Shown piece by piece: positions 1 to 10,902 of a stretch of 62,882 nt of DNA (position 1 is its first letter; every line of letters starts with the position of its first letter). The notes under the pieces were generated by a model, which worked only from the letters and a program-made list of their open reading frames with translations, ran no database searches and had not been told where the DNA came from. Origin of the DNA: Paracoccaceae bacterium (GTDB lineage Bacteria > Pseudomonadota > Alphaproteobacteria > Rhodobacterales > Rhodobacteraceae); assembly GCA_002699695.2 (NCBI GenBank), contig PACC02000080.1:1-62882 (forward strand), written 5' to 3'. Made by a program: the position numbers and the translations under genes.

Positions 1-304
1 AATCTCCTAACAAAATCTTAGCTTTAAGATTATTTTTGTCTGAATTCTTTAACGCTAGAGAATAATATTCTTCTTGTAATTCAATACCAGTGGCTCGCAA
101 ACTAGGGACTCTATTCATCAAGCAAAATAATACGGCACCCGCACCTGTCCCAACATCTAGCACACTATCCCCGGAACACGCAGTGACTGAAGCCGCCAAT
201 AAAACTGAGTCAATGCCTGCTCTAAAACCCTTCTTAGGTTGTAGTAATCTCAATCTGCCCCCTAGGAAAGCATCATCTGAGAACTCATTTTGAATCAATT
301 TCAT
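1..304 (-). CDS. tRNA1(Val) (adenine-N6)-methyltransferase-like SAM methyltransferase, C-terminus truncated by window edge
   Basis: Reverse-strand reading from ATG at 304: MKLIQNEFSDDAFLGGRLRLLQPKKGFRAGIDSVLLAASV...VLDVGTGAGAVLFCLMNRVP..., a SAM-binding motif I. The + strand ORF 90-293 is its shadow. Confidence 0.75.
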   Translation of the reverse strand, partial: MKLIQNEFSDDAFLGGRLRLLQPKKGFRAGIDSVLLAASVTACSGDSVLDVGTGAGAVLFCLMNRVPSLRATGIELQEEYYSLALKNSDKNNLKAKILLGD

Positions 305-498
305 ATTACACTGCAATTCTAGAAGGAGTATATCCGTACCATAAATTAGCATAACTTGATCAATTAAAAAGTATTCAAAAGAAAATTTTCAAAATTTCAT
401 AAAAGTATCTAACATTTCTTTGCTCAAAGAAATTATATCATATAGGATGGTCTACACCCAAAAAAGAGACCTAAAAACTTTTTGTATTCGGTTAAAAA

Positions 499-1488
499 AT
501 GAATGACTTAGATCCTATCGCTGAACTTCAAGACTTACTTAAAGATGATTTAAATGCAATGAATGACATGATCAAAAAGATGATGACTTCAGAAAACACC
601 CCTACAATTCAAAAAATTTCAAACCATATTTTTTCAGCTGGAGGCAAGAAATTACGCCCACTCCTGTGCTTAGCAACAGCAAGAGCCCTAGATTACACTG
701 AGGACAAGCATATTCTTTTGGCTGCTAGTATAGAGTTTGTCCATACCGCTACGCTACTACATGACGATGTAGTCGATGAAAGTTCCACCCGGAGAGGAAC
801 CAAAACAGCAAATATACTCTGGAACAATCAATCTTCTATACTTGTTGGTGATTTTTTGTTTTCCAGAGCTTTTCAATTAATGGTTTCTACAGATTCTCTT
901 GAAATTCTAGAAGTTTTGTCTGAAACCTCAGCTGTAATTGCGGAAAGTGAAGTTTTACAGTTATCCGAAGTAGGAAACGTAAGTACTTCAACCGAAACAT
1001 ATATGAAAATAATCGAAGGTAAAACTGCCGCACTATTCTCTGCCGCAACTCAAACGGGGGCAATGATTTCATCAAGCAATCTAGAACACATAGAGAATTT
1101 TAAATGCTATGGGAAAGCTATTGGCCTGAGTTTTCAGTTAATTGATGATTATCTTGATTATAAAGGCAGTCCTGCAGACATGGGGAAGAGTATTGGTGAT
1201 GATTTCAATAATACAAAGTTAACCTTTCCTCTAATCTCAGCACTAAAAAAAGGCGATTCTTCAGAAAAAAAACTTATAGAGAACTCTCTCCTTAAAGAAC
1301 CTAAAGATCCAGAGGATTTAATTAAAATTATCAGGATCATGGAAAAATATAAAACACTTGAGGAGACTAAAACGGCAGCTAGAAAATGGTCTAGTATTGC
1401 CAGTAAGTCTCTTCAGAAATTACCTAAAAACGATATTACTCAGCTGCTAGGCAAAGTAAGTGAAATCATTGTTCAACGCTCCTCATGA
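499..1488 (+). CDS. ispB: Polyprenyl diphosphate synthase (octa/decaprenyl type)
   Basis: Two Asp-rich motifs: LLHDDVVDES and LIDDYLDYKG; GGKKLRPLLCL. Confidence 0.93.
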   Translation: MNDLDPIAELQDLLKDDLNAMNDMIKKMMTSENTPTIQKISNHIFSAGGKKLRPLLCLATARALDYTEDKHILLAASIEFVHTATLLHDDVVDESSTRRGTKTANILWNNQSSILVGDFLFSRAFQLMVSTDSLEILEVLSETSAVIAESEVLQLSEVGNVSTSTETYMKIIEGKTAALFSAATQTGAMISSSNLEHIENFKCYGKAIGLSFQLIDDYLDYKGSPADMGKSIGDDFNNTKLTFPLISALKKGDSSEKKLIENSLLKEPKDPEDLIKIIRIMEKYKTLEETKTAARKWSSIASKSLQKLPKNDITQLLGKVSEIIVQRSS

Positions 1489-2340
1489 AAAGAGTTGAGC
1501 GACTCTTATCCATGCTTTAGGGAAACTCTTAGCCAAGTCCAGACTTGCCTTTTGTGCATCACTCTCTTTTAAGAAAAGGCCAAAGCAGGTCGCACCTGAT
1601 CCCGACATGCGGGAAATCTTACAACCCGACGTATTTCTAATAGTATTTAGTAAAGTCATAATTTGTGGAAAAAGTTTTAAAGCTGGTGCCTCAAGATCAT
1701 TTCTCTGATCACGCAGATAGTTTAAAAATATTTCTGCTGTCTTAAAAATTGGTAATATTCCTAATCCTTCATTATTAAAAGTCTGAACTGCGTTGAAAAT
1801 TATTCCCGTGGAAACTTTTTCTCTATTATTTGCCAACACAATCCAAATAGTAGGTGGTTTAGGTGGTTCCACTACTTTTTCAAGGATTTCCCCCCTGCCC
1901 TGCATTCTTTTCAAGTGCCAGTCTAAGCAAGCCGGGACATCGGAACCAAGAGAAATCAAACTGTTCATAGATGGTAAGGGTTGCTGCCATAACTTTGTTA
2001 GCATTCTCAGGACTAACGCTGCATTAGAAGATCCCCCTCCCAGACCTGCGGATATAGGAAGATCCTTATTCAAAATGATTGATGCGCCCTTACCATCGTG
2101 ATTTAAAAGATTGATAGCACTCAAAACAAGGTTTTCTCTACTTTTTAATTCGTCGGCTAGCCTCCCCACCACCTTTAAATCTATATTCCTGGAAGGTTCC
2201 ATAGAAATCTCATCTCCAACCCGCGGGAATGCCACTAGGCTATCAAGACAATGATATCCATCAGATCTCTTGCCTACCACATGCAAAGATAGGTTAACTT
2301 TGGCTCGGGAAATTCTTGAAAAAGATTGCTTTTTTTTCAT
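1483..2340 (-). CDS. ispE: 4-diphosphocytidyl-2-C-methyl-D-erythritol kinase
   Basis: GHMP kinase motif LPISAGLGGGSSNAALVL; N-term AKVNLSLHVVGKRSDGYH; C-term MSGSGATCFGLF. Confidence 0.95.
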   Translation of the reverse strand: MKKKQSFSRISRAKVNLSLHVVGKRSDGYHCLDSLVAFPRVGDEISMEPSRNIDLKVVGRLADELKSRENLVLSAINLLNHDGKGASIILNKDLPISAGLGGGSSNAALVLRMLTKLWQQPLPSMNSLISLGSDVPACLDWHLKRMQGRGEILEKVVEPPKPPTIWIVLANNREKVSTGIIFNAVQTFNNEGLGILPIFKTAEIFLNYLRDQRNDLEAPALKLFPQIMTLLNTIRNTSGCKISRMSGSGATCFGLFLKESDAQKASLDLAKSFPKAWIRVAQLFS

Positions 2341-2364
2341 TTTCCTTAATTTTTTCTATCATAA

Positions 2365-4038
2365 TCAATTTCCAAAAGAGTCTATCAAACCCTCTTTTAA
2401 TTTCTTCTGAATTTTCGAATTCAATTCTTCATCAGGTGCAAAAAGAAGGGCTCTCCTCCATTGAAAATACGATTCCCTCTTTCTACCTACTTTCCACAAA
2501 ACATCACCATAATGATCATTGACTATTGGGTCCTCTGGCTCAAGTTCAATTGCCTTCTCCATAGGAACGACAGCTTCGTAGTATCGACCCAATTGATAGA
2601 GTCCCCAGGCCAGAGAATCCACGATGTAACCACTTTCAGGACTTTGTTTAACTGCTAACTTGATCATCCCCAGTGCTTCATCTAAATTTTCCCTCCTTTC
2701 TATAAGCATGTAACCAAGATAATTTAAAACTTGCGGTTGCTCCGGTACAAATTCTAGTGCTTTCCGTAAATCCATCATAGACTGTTCATAATTATCCAAC
2801 TGTTCCCTAGCTATTCCACGGAAAAAGTATATCAACCATAATTTTTTATTCTCAAAATCTGAATGGGTATTTGCTACCAAGGCATCAGAATAAGCTATTT
2901 CTGCTAGTTCAAAATTTTCCCTATGCCGATAAGCATTTCCTAAAGCTTCATAGACTTCAAAACTCGCGGTATCATTGTCTATTAGATCTCTTAAATGTTT
3001 GATAGCAAGTTCTTCTCTCGAAGATTCAGTTAGCAACTCTGCAAGCATCAGTTTTGATTTAGGATAAAAAAGATGAGATTTTTCAACCATCATAAGAGTG
3101 TTAATAGCTTCATCTATGAGATTACTGTCAGCAAGGGCTTGAGCTAATCTTATATTAAATCGTGCTTCATTACCTGAAATATAATGTGCAAGTTGACAAT
3201 AAAAAATTTCAATGAGATTCTGATTTACCTCTCTATTACCCCCTCCAGCAAAAAGTATTAGTGTATCGGCTATACCAGTTTCTGGTGTCTTAAAGATGTC
3301 TAGAACTACAGTTTCCCTCTCTTTCATGTTATCGTATAATTTCTTAAGAGTCAGGTTATCTAACCTGCTTCCAATATCATCGCCCAACAAAGAGAGGGCA
3401 CCAGTAACATCATCTGATAGATAAAGAATATTTGATCTGAAAATTTCGTAGCTTTCCCCCAGTACTTTTAGATTCTTCATTTTACCTCTCATCATTTCTA
3501 GGGCCTTTGAGTACTCTCCAAGTTGCGCATAAGCTATAGAAGAATAGTAAGAACCAAGATCAAAACTGAGCTCTGAATCCCTGAAGTTGCTGAACTCCCT
3601 AATGGCTGAATCCAAGTTTCCTATTTTAACATAAATCCATCCTTTTATTGACGTTTTCAAAACATCTGGTAATTGATCCCCGAACTCTACCATTATCTCA
3701 AGCGCTCTATTAAATTGCTTTTCCTTTATTTCACCAATTACTAGTGTTAATCCCAAGGCAGGAGATTGTATTTCTAATTTTTTCATTGTGTTAGCCAACG
3801 AGTATGCTTCTTCAAAATTTCCCGACGCAACCAAGAATAAAAGAGCATCATTATAAATCTCAGGTTGTTTATTGCCCTTGCTTATCATGTCAACGGTATA
3901 TGTAGCTGATTTATCAAAATCGTTTATTGAAGCCGACAAACGAGAGGCTAGGAATGCACCTGAAATCGATGTGCTGCCTTGGGAAGCACAAATACTGCAA
4001 AGAAAAGTCACAAAAAATATTGAATACAGTCTAACCAT
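2365..4038 (-). CDS. Tetratricopeptide repeat protein, probably exported or lipidated
   Basis: Multiple TPR units (e.g. PQVLNYLGYMLIERRENLDEALGMIKLAVKQSPESGYIVDSLAWGLYQLGRYYEAVVPMEKAIELEPEDP); hydrophobic N-terminus with a Cys. Confidence 0.88.
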   Translation of the reverse strand: MVRLYSIFFVTFLCSICASQGSTSISGAFLASRLSASINDFDKSATYTVDMISKGNKQPEIYNDALLFLVASGNFEEAYSLANTMKKLEIQSPALGLTLVIGEIKEKQFNRALEIMVEFGDQLPDVLKTSIKGWIYVKIGNLDSAIREFSNFRDSELSFDLGSYYSSIAYAQLGEYSKALEMMRGKMKNLKVLGESYEIFRSNILYLSDDVTGALSLLGDDIGSRLDNLTLKKLYDNMKERETVVLDIFKTPETGIADTLILFAGGGNREVNQNLIEIFYCQLAHYISGNEARFNIRLAQALADSNLIDEAINTLMMVEKSHLFYPKSKLMLAELLTESSREELAIKHLRDLIDNDTASFEVYEALGNAYRHRENFELAEIAYSDALVANTHSDFENKKLWLIYFFRGIAREQLDNYEQSMMDLRKALEFVPEQPQVLNYLGYMLIERRENLDEALGMIKLAVKQSPESGYIVDSLAWGLYQLGRYYEAVVPMEKAIELEPEDPIVNDHYGDVLWKVGRKRESYFQWRRALLFAPDEELNSKIQKKLKEGLIDSFGN

Positions 4039-4086
4039 TTTACAAACTACTTTACCACACTGAATTTCATAGATACTAAGCTATCA

Positions 4087-5748
4087 TCACATGTGTGAGT
4101 AATTTGGGCCCTCCCCACCTTGAGGTGTTTTCCAAGTGATATTTTGACTGGGATCTTTTATATCACAAGTTTTACAATGAACACAATTCTGATAATTTAT
4201 TTGGAATCTGGGGGTGGACCCACTCCCTTCACGCACGATTTCATAAACTCCCGCTGGACAGTAACGTTGTGCAGGTTCATCATAAATAGGCAAATTGTGA
4301 TTAACAGGCACCGATTGATCACCTAAGCTTAAATGACAAGGTTGACCATCACTATGAGAGGTACCAGAAAAACTTATATTTTCGAGGCGCTCAAAACTAA
4401 TCTTGCCATCTGGCTTGGGGTAAGTAATTACCTTACAATTTGAAATAGGTCTAAGCTTGTCATGATCTGCAAATTTGTGATTTATATTCCCAAATAAATT
4501 AAAACTTAAGACACTTGCAACCCACATATCCAAGGCCCCCAAAATGATTCCTACAAATAATCCGAAGCGAGACCAGAGCGGTTTAACATTCCGCACAGGC
4601 ATCAGGTCCTGATATATAGGTCCCGACCTAATCTTAAGTTCATAATTAGTCAAGTCATCATTAGCTCTGCCCGACTGCAAAGCGGTACAAGCCACTTCAG
4701 CTGCACAAATACCCGACAGTATTGCATTGTGGTTTCCCTTTATCCTTGGAACATTGACCAATCCCGCTGAACAGCCTAATAGTAATCCTCCAGGAAAATT
4801 CATTTTTGGTATTGACTGAATTCCGCCTTCACTAATAGCTCGAGCCCCGTATTCTATCCTCTTGCCACCCATTAAAAGCTTTTTAATCATAGGATGGTGT
4901 TTAAATTTCTGAAACTCTTTGTATGGAAATAAGGAAGGATTTGTATAATCCAGATGTACGACAAACCCAATAAATAGCTGATTATTTTCAGCATGATACA
5001 CAAAAGAACCACCACCCGGGTTATTACCTAAGGGCCACCCCATAGTATGCAAAACTTGACCTTCTTTATGATTTTCAGGTCTAATTTCCCAAACTTCCTT
5101 CATCCCTATTCCATGCTTAGGAACATCTGATTCAGCAGCTAAATCATATTTAGAAATCACTTGCTTAGCGAGTGAACCTCGTACCCCTTCTGCTAGAAAA
5201 ATATACTTTCCATTTACTTCCATTCCTGGTTCATACATTGGACCTGGGTTGCCGTCTTCAGTCTTACCAAACTCACCTGCAATCACGCCTGTAACATGAT
5301 TCTCTTTTCCATAAATCAATTCTGAGCATGCCATTCCTGGAAAAATTTCCACTCCAAGATCCTCCGCTTCCCGCGATAACCACCTACATACTTTAGACAT
5401 TGAAACAACATAATTCCCCTCATTTGACATTAATGGAGGCATCAGAAAATTTGGCAATCTTATACCACCAGCTGGACCGAGAAAATAAAATTTGTCTTCT
5501 GATACAGGCGTTCGTATTGGGGTTTCTTTTTCTCTCCAGTTAGGAAAAAGTTTATCCAATCCCTTAGGATCAAGCACAGCACCAGATATTATGTGTGATC
5601 CTACTTCAGCACCTTTTTCTAATATTACTACTTGTAAGTCTGGCTCGAGTTGTTTCAGTTTTATGGCTGCTGATAGACCTGCAGGACCAGCACCTACTAT
5701 AACCACATCATAATCGATAGACTCCCTTTCAAATTGGGGCATAAACAT
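4087..5748 (-). CDS. Electron transfer flavoprotein-ubiquinone oxidoreductase
   Basis: FAD motif VVIVGAGPAGLSAAIKL; C-terminal 4Fe-4S CPAGVYE...NCVHCKTCDIKDPSQNITW...GGEGPNY. Confidence 0.96.
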   Translation of the reverse strand: MFMPQFERESIDYDVVIVGAGPAGLSAAIKLKQLEPDLQVVILEKGAEVGSHIISGAVLDPKGLDKLFPNWREKETPIRTPVSEDKFYFLGPAGGIRLPNFLMPPLMSNEGNYVVSMSKVCRWLSREAEDLGVEIFPGMACSELIYGKENHVTGVIAGEFGKTEDGNPGPMYEPGMEVNGKYIFLAEGVRGSLAKQVISKYDLAAESDVPKHGIGMKEVWEIRPENHKEGQVLHTMGWPLGNNPGGGSFVYHAENNQLFIGFVVHLDYTNPSLFPYKEFQKFKHHPMIKKLLMGGKRIEYGARAISEGGIQSIPKMNFPGGLLLGCSAGLVNVPRIKGNHNAILSGICAAEVACTALQSGRANDDLTNYELKIRSGPIYQDLMPVRNVKPLWSRFGLFVGIILGALDMWVASVLSFNLFGNINHKFADHDKLRPISNCKVITYPKPDGKISFERLENISFSGTSHSDGQPCHLSLGDQSVPVNHNLPIYDEPAQRYCPAGVYEIVREGSGSTPRFQINYQNCVHCKTCDIKDPSQNITWKTPQGGEGPNYSHM

Positions 5749-5981
5749 CTCCTAAAAATAGCTTTCTTGACAGACAAACAAATTTTGCCTTATTTTTATT
5801 TCCAAGTATAAGTATAAAAGATACCAAATAAAAGAGCCACTTTCATTAGAAATCAAAGGAAAACTAATGCAAGAAAATGTAAGTATATGCGTATATTCCT
5901 AGTACTTAATGATTTAGTTTTTACCCAATTTTATTGTTCAATGCGATTAACCTTCAGGTTGTAAACAAGGTGGAGAGATGA

Positions 5982-6455
5982 ATGGATAAAGTTCCGTTGA
6001 CTTTACAGGGTTATAAAAGTCTTAGTGATGAATTAAAGAAACTAAAATCACAAGAGCGTCCCAATATAATTAAAGCAATTGCCGAAGCACGGGAACATGG
6101 TGATCTATCTGAGAATGCTGAATACCATGCTGCACGTGAAAAGCAGTCTTTTATTGAAGGCCGAATAAAAGAATTAGAGGGAATAATAAGCTTAGCTGAG
6201 GTAATTGACCCAAAAAAACTTTCTGGAACTGTAAAATTTGCTGCAACTGTCACAATATTAGATGAAGATACTGAAGAAGAACGTACTTTCCAGATTGTTG
6301 GAGAACCAGAAGCTGATATTGAAAAGAATAAGTTAAATGTCAAATCTCCCTTGGCTAGGGCCCTAATAGGAAAAGACATTGGTGACAGCGTTGAAGTGAA
6401 ATCACCAGGTGGAACAAAAAACTACGAAATAATATTAATAAATTATGAAATATAA
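5982..6455 (+). CDS. greA: Transcription elongation factor GreA
   Basis: [54 protein letters not shown]. Confidence 0.97.
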   Translation: MDKVPLTLQGYKSLSDELKKLKSQERPNIIKAIAEAREHGDLSENAEYHAAREKQSFIEGRIKELEGIISLAEVIDPKKLSGTVKFAATVTILDEDTEEERTFQIVGEPEADIEKNKLNVKSPLARALIGKDIGDSVEVKSPGGTKNYEIILINYEI

Positions 6456-6532
6456 CAAAGTTTTCAAAATAGATTTGATAACATTAATGCGCAAAGAAAG
6501 CACTATATTTCATTTAACCTAATGGTCTTAAA

Positions 6533-8953
6533 TCATCGCAAAGAACCACCTGAGATACCATTGACTTCAGCAATGATTTTCTCACAAAGAAGTTCAATTT
6601 CTTTATCCTCTAAGGTCCGATTCTTGGGTTGGATTAAAACTTCGAATGCTAATGATTTCTTACCTGGGCCCACTTGTTGATAGGCTTTAGATCCTTCAAA
6701 AACATCAAAAAGCTTGACTTCCTTTATCAAATCTTTGTCAAGTTTCTTTATAGCGGTCATAATTTTTTGCACTTCGACATTTTCTCTCATAACAAATGCA
6801 AAATCACGCACCACCGATGGGTAATCTGAATATTCTAAGCTGGATTTTTTAAGTTTATCCCGAGTATCAGGTATCTGTTCAGGGAAAATCGAAAAGATAA
6901 TCGGGATGTCTCCTAAACCCATTCTATGCGCTGTATTCGGATGAAGTTCTCCAAATGATCCTAAAACCTTAAATTTACCCAGCCGAACCAAAGCAGACTT
7001 GTTCGGGTGGAAAAAATTAGGTACCCGCCGATCAAGCTGCAAGCTATCAAGTTTGATTCCAAGATGTCTTAGCACACCTTCCACGCATGACTTTGCATCA
7101 AAAATATCAAAAGGTCTCCTGTTTTCAAACGCGTTTCTTTCTTGGGCGTAACCTACAAAAATACCACCAACATCAAGCTGTTCTTGTCCAGGCTCAGAAC
7201 CAGTAAAGACTTCACCTATTTCAAAGCTAGAAAAGTTTTTGACTCCCCTTGCGTTATTTCTTTTGGCTGATAGTAGAAGACCCGGAAATAGTGAAGGGCG
7301 TAAATGTGTCAGTTCAGAGCTAATAGAATTTGCAAGAGTAACTTCTTCTTTACCTTCCCCAAATAATTTAGCACTTGATTCATCAATGAAACTATAACTG
7401 ATGCATTCTCTAAGACCCTGCGAAGCCAAATAGCGCCGTATTTTGCTAACACTTCGTCTTTGTGAGTTTTGTTTTGCTGCCCTGACACCAAAATTTCTTA
7501 TTGGAAGGGGAGAGGCTATTAATTTATCAAGCGATGTAACTCTTATTATCTCTTCTACAAGATCGATTTCTCCGCCTATATCGGGTCTCCAACTGGGAGC
7601 CTGAACTGAAATGGGTTGAACTTTTTCATTTAATGTAAAGCCTAATGTACGTAAGATATCTAATTGTCGTTTCTTAGGTACTTTTATTCCAGTTACTTTC
7701 TCTACTTTACTTTCCTGAAAATCAATCACTTCTGCTTTGTAAGGATTATCACCAGAGCTCACCAATTCGGAAGGCTTCCCACCACAGATATTGGTAGCCA
7801 ACTCCGTATATAACTCAATACCTGGTATTGTAAAAGAAGGATCGATACCTCTTTCAAATCTATATCTGGCATCTGTAATTAAACCTAATTTTCTACCAGT
7901 CTTTGCCGTAGAAATTGGGTCAAAATATGCCGATTCAATAAAAACATTTCTAGTGTCTTCAGTGCAACCACTGGCCATTCCTCCAATCAAACCTCCTATT
8001 GCTTGGACCCCTTGATCGTCAGCTATGATGGTCATTGAATCATCCAACTCATAATTCTTGCCATCCAATGCTTCAATTTCTTCACCAGAAAATGCTTTTC
8101 GTACTACCAAATTACCTTTCAGCTTATCAGCATCAAATGCATGAAGTGGCCGAGCACTATCAAAAGTCAAAAAGTTTGTTAAATCTACCAAACTTGAGAT
8201 TGGTCGAAGGTTAATTGAATTAAGCCTATTTACTAACCATGTTGGTGAATCGTCATTTCTGATTCCCTTAATGTACCGACCCACAAAATAGGGACAATCT
8301 CTTTCCGATACATCTTTTTTTAGGATAACATTGATAGGACTTTTGTAGTCAGAATAAATTTTATTCGACTTCCTTTCTAAGAATTGACCTATACCCTTTG
8401 CTGCAAGATCTCTTGCTATTCCTCGGACACCGAGAGCATCAGGTCGATTTGGAGTAATAGCTATCTCTATCACTGGGTCAACCTTGCTAGGGTCATTAAT
8501 CTTAAGCCACTCGGCGAACGTTATTCCAACATTTGGCTGATCTAAACAGATGATACCATCATGTTCATCAGACAAGTTAAGTTCAAACTCAGAGCACATC
8601 ATGCCAAAGCTTTCAACATTCCTTATTTTACCAATGGAGATTTTTTTTCCTAAACCTGGAATAAAAGTACCAGGTAAAGCCACTACCACTCCCATTCCTA
8701 ATTTTACATTAGGAGCACCACAAACAATTTGTTTTTTTTCATTACCTAAGTAAACAGAACAAACCTTCAGCTTATCAGCATTAGGATGTTTTTCTACTTC
8801 CGTGATTTTACCTACTATAAACTTCGAAAAATTTTCAGCCGGGTCTGTCACACTTTCTACCTCGAGTCCTAGGTCATTGAGGGCATCCAGTATGACATTA
8901 ATATTGCAATCACATCTTAGGTAAGTTTTCAACCACTCAACAGAAAATTTCAC
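6533..8953 (-). CDS. pheT: Phenylalanyl-tRNA synthetase beta subunit
   Basis: N-term MKFSVEWLKTYL; tRNA-binding EMAP-like domain; ITPNRPDALGVRGIARDLAA; C-terminal FDX-ACB domain. Confidence 0.97.
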   Translation of the reverse strand: MKFSVEWLKTYLRCDCNINVILDALNDLGLEVESVTDPAENFSKFIVGKITEVEKHPNADKLKVCSVYLGNEKKQIVCGAPNVKLGMGVVVALPGTFIPGLGKKISIGKIRNVESFGMMCSEFELNLSDEHDGIICLDQPNVGITFAEWLKINDPSKVDPVIEIAITPNRPDALGVRGIARDLAAKGIGQFLERKSNKIYSDYKSPINVILKKDVSERDCPYFVGRYIKGIRNDDSPTWLVNRLNSINLRPISSLVDLTNFLTFDSARPLHAFDADKLKGNLVVRKAFSGEEIEALDGKNYELDDSMTIIADDQGVQAIGGLIGGMASGCTEDTRNVFIESAYFDPISTAKTGRKLGLITDARYRFERGIDPSFTIPGIELYTELATNICGGKPSELVSSGDNPYKAEVIDFQESKVEKVTGIKVPKKRQLDILRTLGFTLNEKVQPISVQAPSWRPDIGGEIDLVEEIIRVTSLDKLIASPLPIRNFGVRAAKQNSQRRSVSKIRRYLASQGLRECISYSFIDESSAKLFGEGKEEVTLANSISSELTHLRPSLFPGLLLSAKRNNARGVKNFSSFEIGEVFTGSEPGQEQLDVGGIFVGYAQERNAFENRRPFDIFDAKSCVEGVLRHLGIKLDSLQLDRRVPNFFHPNKSALVRLGKFKVLGSFGELHPNTAHRMGLGDIPIIFSIFPEQIPDTRDKLKKSSLEYSDYPSVVRDFAFVMRENVEVQKIMTAIKKLDKDLIKEVKLFDVFEGSKAYQQVGPGKKSLAFEVLIQPKNRTLEDKEIELLCEKIIAEVNGISGGSLR

Positions 8954-8983
8954 TTTAAATTATCCTAGTTTTTTTCCACGACT

Positions 8984-10066
8984 TTACGTTAAACCGCTAT
9001 GTATCGAAGGTTTTTCAAGCGGATTAAATCCATAATGGTCTAACCAACGCACGTCTCCTTCAAAAAATGAACGCAGATCAGGAATACCATATTTGAGCAT
9101 TGCCAATCTATCTATGCCCATTCCAAAAGCAAACCCCTGATAAAAATCTGGATCAACATTACAAGCTTTAAGAACCTTAGGATGCACCATGCCAGACCCT
9201 AATATCTCTAACCAACTGTCCCCCTGCCCAAGTTTCAACATATTATCTTCCCAAGAACACCTAATATCTACCTCAGCACTCGGTTCAGTAAAGGGAAAAT
9301 GACTGGATCTAAACCTCAATTCTATGTCCCCGATTTCAAAAAATGCTCTACAGAATTCCTCTAAGGTCCACTTCAAGTGACTCATTGTTAGATCCTTATC
9401 AATAGCCAAACCTTCCAGCTGGTTAAACATTGGGGTGTGTGTCTGGTCGTAATCTGAGCGAAAAACTTTGCCAGGCACTATTATTCTGCAAGGTACTCCA
9501 TCTTTTTTCTCCATGTGGCGGATCTGAACCGGACTTGTATGAGTTCTCAAAACATGGGGTACTGATCCAGAGTCGGAACTAGAGTTGACATAAAATGTAT
9601 CAAAATCCTGCCTTGCGGGATGTTCAGAAGGAATATTTAGAGCATCAAAATTGTACCAATCACTTTCAACCTGAGGACCCTCAGCTATAGAAAAACCCAA
9701 ATCTGAGAAAATTTCGACTACTTCATCGGTGACTTGGCTGATCGGATGTATCTTTCCCATTTGAGAAGGCCTCGAAGGCCTTGAAACATCCAACCACTCT
9801 TTACTAATTCTTTCGTTTATACTCTCTTCAGTAATAAGTGTCTTTTTCTTTTCTATCTCTTTAATCAACCTGGACTTAAGAAAATTAAGTTTTGGAGCTC
9901 TGACCTTTCGTTCAGTTTCTTCCATAGAACCTATCAATTTCATAAGGCTGGTAACTTGACCTTTTTTTCCAAGTCCCTTAACTCTAATTTTTTCTAAATC
10001 ATCTAAGGATGAAGCAGCAGATATTGATGCTAGATAGCTTTTTTCTATTTCATCTATATCATCCAT
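8984..10066 (-). CDS. pheS: Phenylalanyl-tRNA synthetase alpha subunit (ORF track start 10081 is a TTG; first ATG is at 10066)
   Basis: HPISQVTDEVVEIFSDLGFSIAEGPQVE; HPARQDFDTFY; GFAFGMGIDRLAMLKYGIPDLR. Confidence 0.97.
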   Translation of the reverse strand: MDDIDEIEKSYLASISAASSLDDLEKIRVKGLGKKGQVTSLMKLIGSMEETERKVRAPKLNFLKSRLIKEIEKKKTLITEESINERISKEWLDVSRPSRPSQMGKIHPISQVTDEVVEIFSDLGFSIAEGPQVESDWYNFDALNIPSEHPARQDFDTFYVNSSSDSGSVPHVLRTHTSPVQIRHMEKKDGVPCRIIVPGKVFRSDYDQTHTPMFNQLEGLAIDKDLTMSHLKWTLEEFCRAFFEIGDIELRFRSSHFPFTEPSAEVDIRCSWEDNMLKLGQGDSWLEILGSGMVHPKVLKACNVDPDFYQGFAFGMGIDRLAMLKYGIPDLRSFFEGDVRWLDHYGFNPLEKPSIHSGLT

Positions 10067-10210
10067 GCTAAGTACTACCAAATTTAAAACTTTTTACATA
10101 TCTGAAGGTAGAATGCTACCCTTCAACCTGAGATAATCTATCAGTTTAAGTGTTTCGCAAGATTGGCAACCTTTTAAAACGTTTTCTAGAAATTTCCTTA
10201 TAAAGGTAAT

Positions 10211-10573
10211 CTATGCTGATCTTGATTGAGCGATTTCAAATATCTTTTTAAAAGCCTCTGGTTCACTTATTGCAAGCTCAGCGAGAATTTTTCGATCCAC
10301 TTCTATCTCTGCCTTTAATATCCCATTCATGAATTTACTGTAAGTACATGCAGGATCTAAAGCCCTAACCGCAGCATTTATTCTCTGGATCCAGAGAGAC
10401 CTAAAGGTCCTCTTCTTCACTCTTCTATCTCGGGTAGCATACTGAAGGGCCTTATCCACAGATTGTGCAGCTGACCGAAATGTTCTACTACGGGCTCCAT
10501 AATGGCCTTTTGCCGCCTTTATTACTTTTTTGTGTCTAGCTCTAGTAACCGGACCTGGTCTAACACGTGACAT
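10211..10573 (-). CDS. rplT: 50S ribosomal protein L20
   Basis: [39 protein letters not shown]. Confidence 0.98.
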   Translation of the reverse strand: MSRVRPGPVTRARHKKVIKAAKGHYGARSRTFRSAAQSVDKALQYATRDRRVKKRTFRSLWIQRINAAVRALDPACTYSKFMNGILKAEIEVDRKILAELAISEPEAFKKIFEIAQSRSA

Positions 10574-10584
10574 TCGGTCATCCT

Positions 10585-10785
10585 TTATCTTGCATATGGC
10601 ATGTAAGTTTTAACAATACCTTCATCGGCCTTAGAAAGGGTTGTGGTACCACGAGCATTCCTGATAAACTTTCTAGATCGCTTTATCATTCCATGTCTTT
10701 TACCAGCCTGAGCCGATTTAAGTAATCCTGAAGCCGTAGGCTTAAAACGTTTTTTTGCGCCCGACTTTGTTTTCATCTTAGGCAT
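10585..10785 (-). CDS. rpmI: 50S ribosomal protein L35
   Basis: [23 protein letters not shown]...[13 protein letters not shown]. Confidence 0.98.
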   Translation of the reverse strand: MPKMKTKSGAKKRFKPTASGLLKSAQAGKRHGMIKRSRKFIRNARGTTTLSKADEGIVKTYMPYAR

Positions 10786-10902
10786 AAATTATTACCACTT
10801 CCCAACATATTATATAATTCGAAGTTTCTTATTCTTTATTCATGAAATATGCAAGTCAAAAGATATCAATTGATCAGTTGTTCACATATCGGAAAAAACA
10901 AC

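Noticed and set aside
5749-5981. Riboswitch or structured leader upstream of greA
   Set aside because: Only a tiny AACC-TTCA-GGTT stem is visible; no recognised riboswitch core, likely just promoter and UTR sequence.
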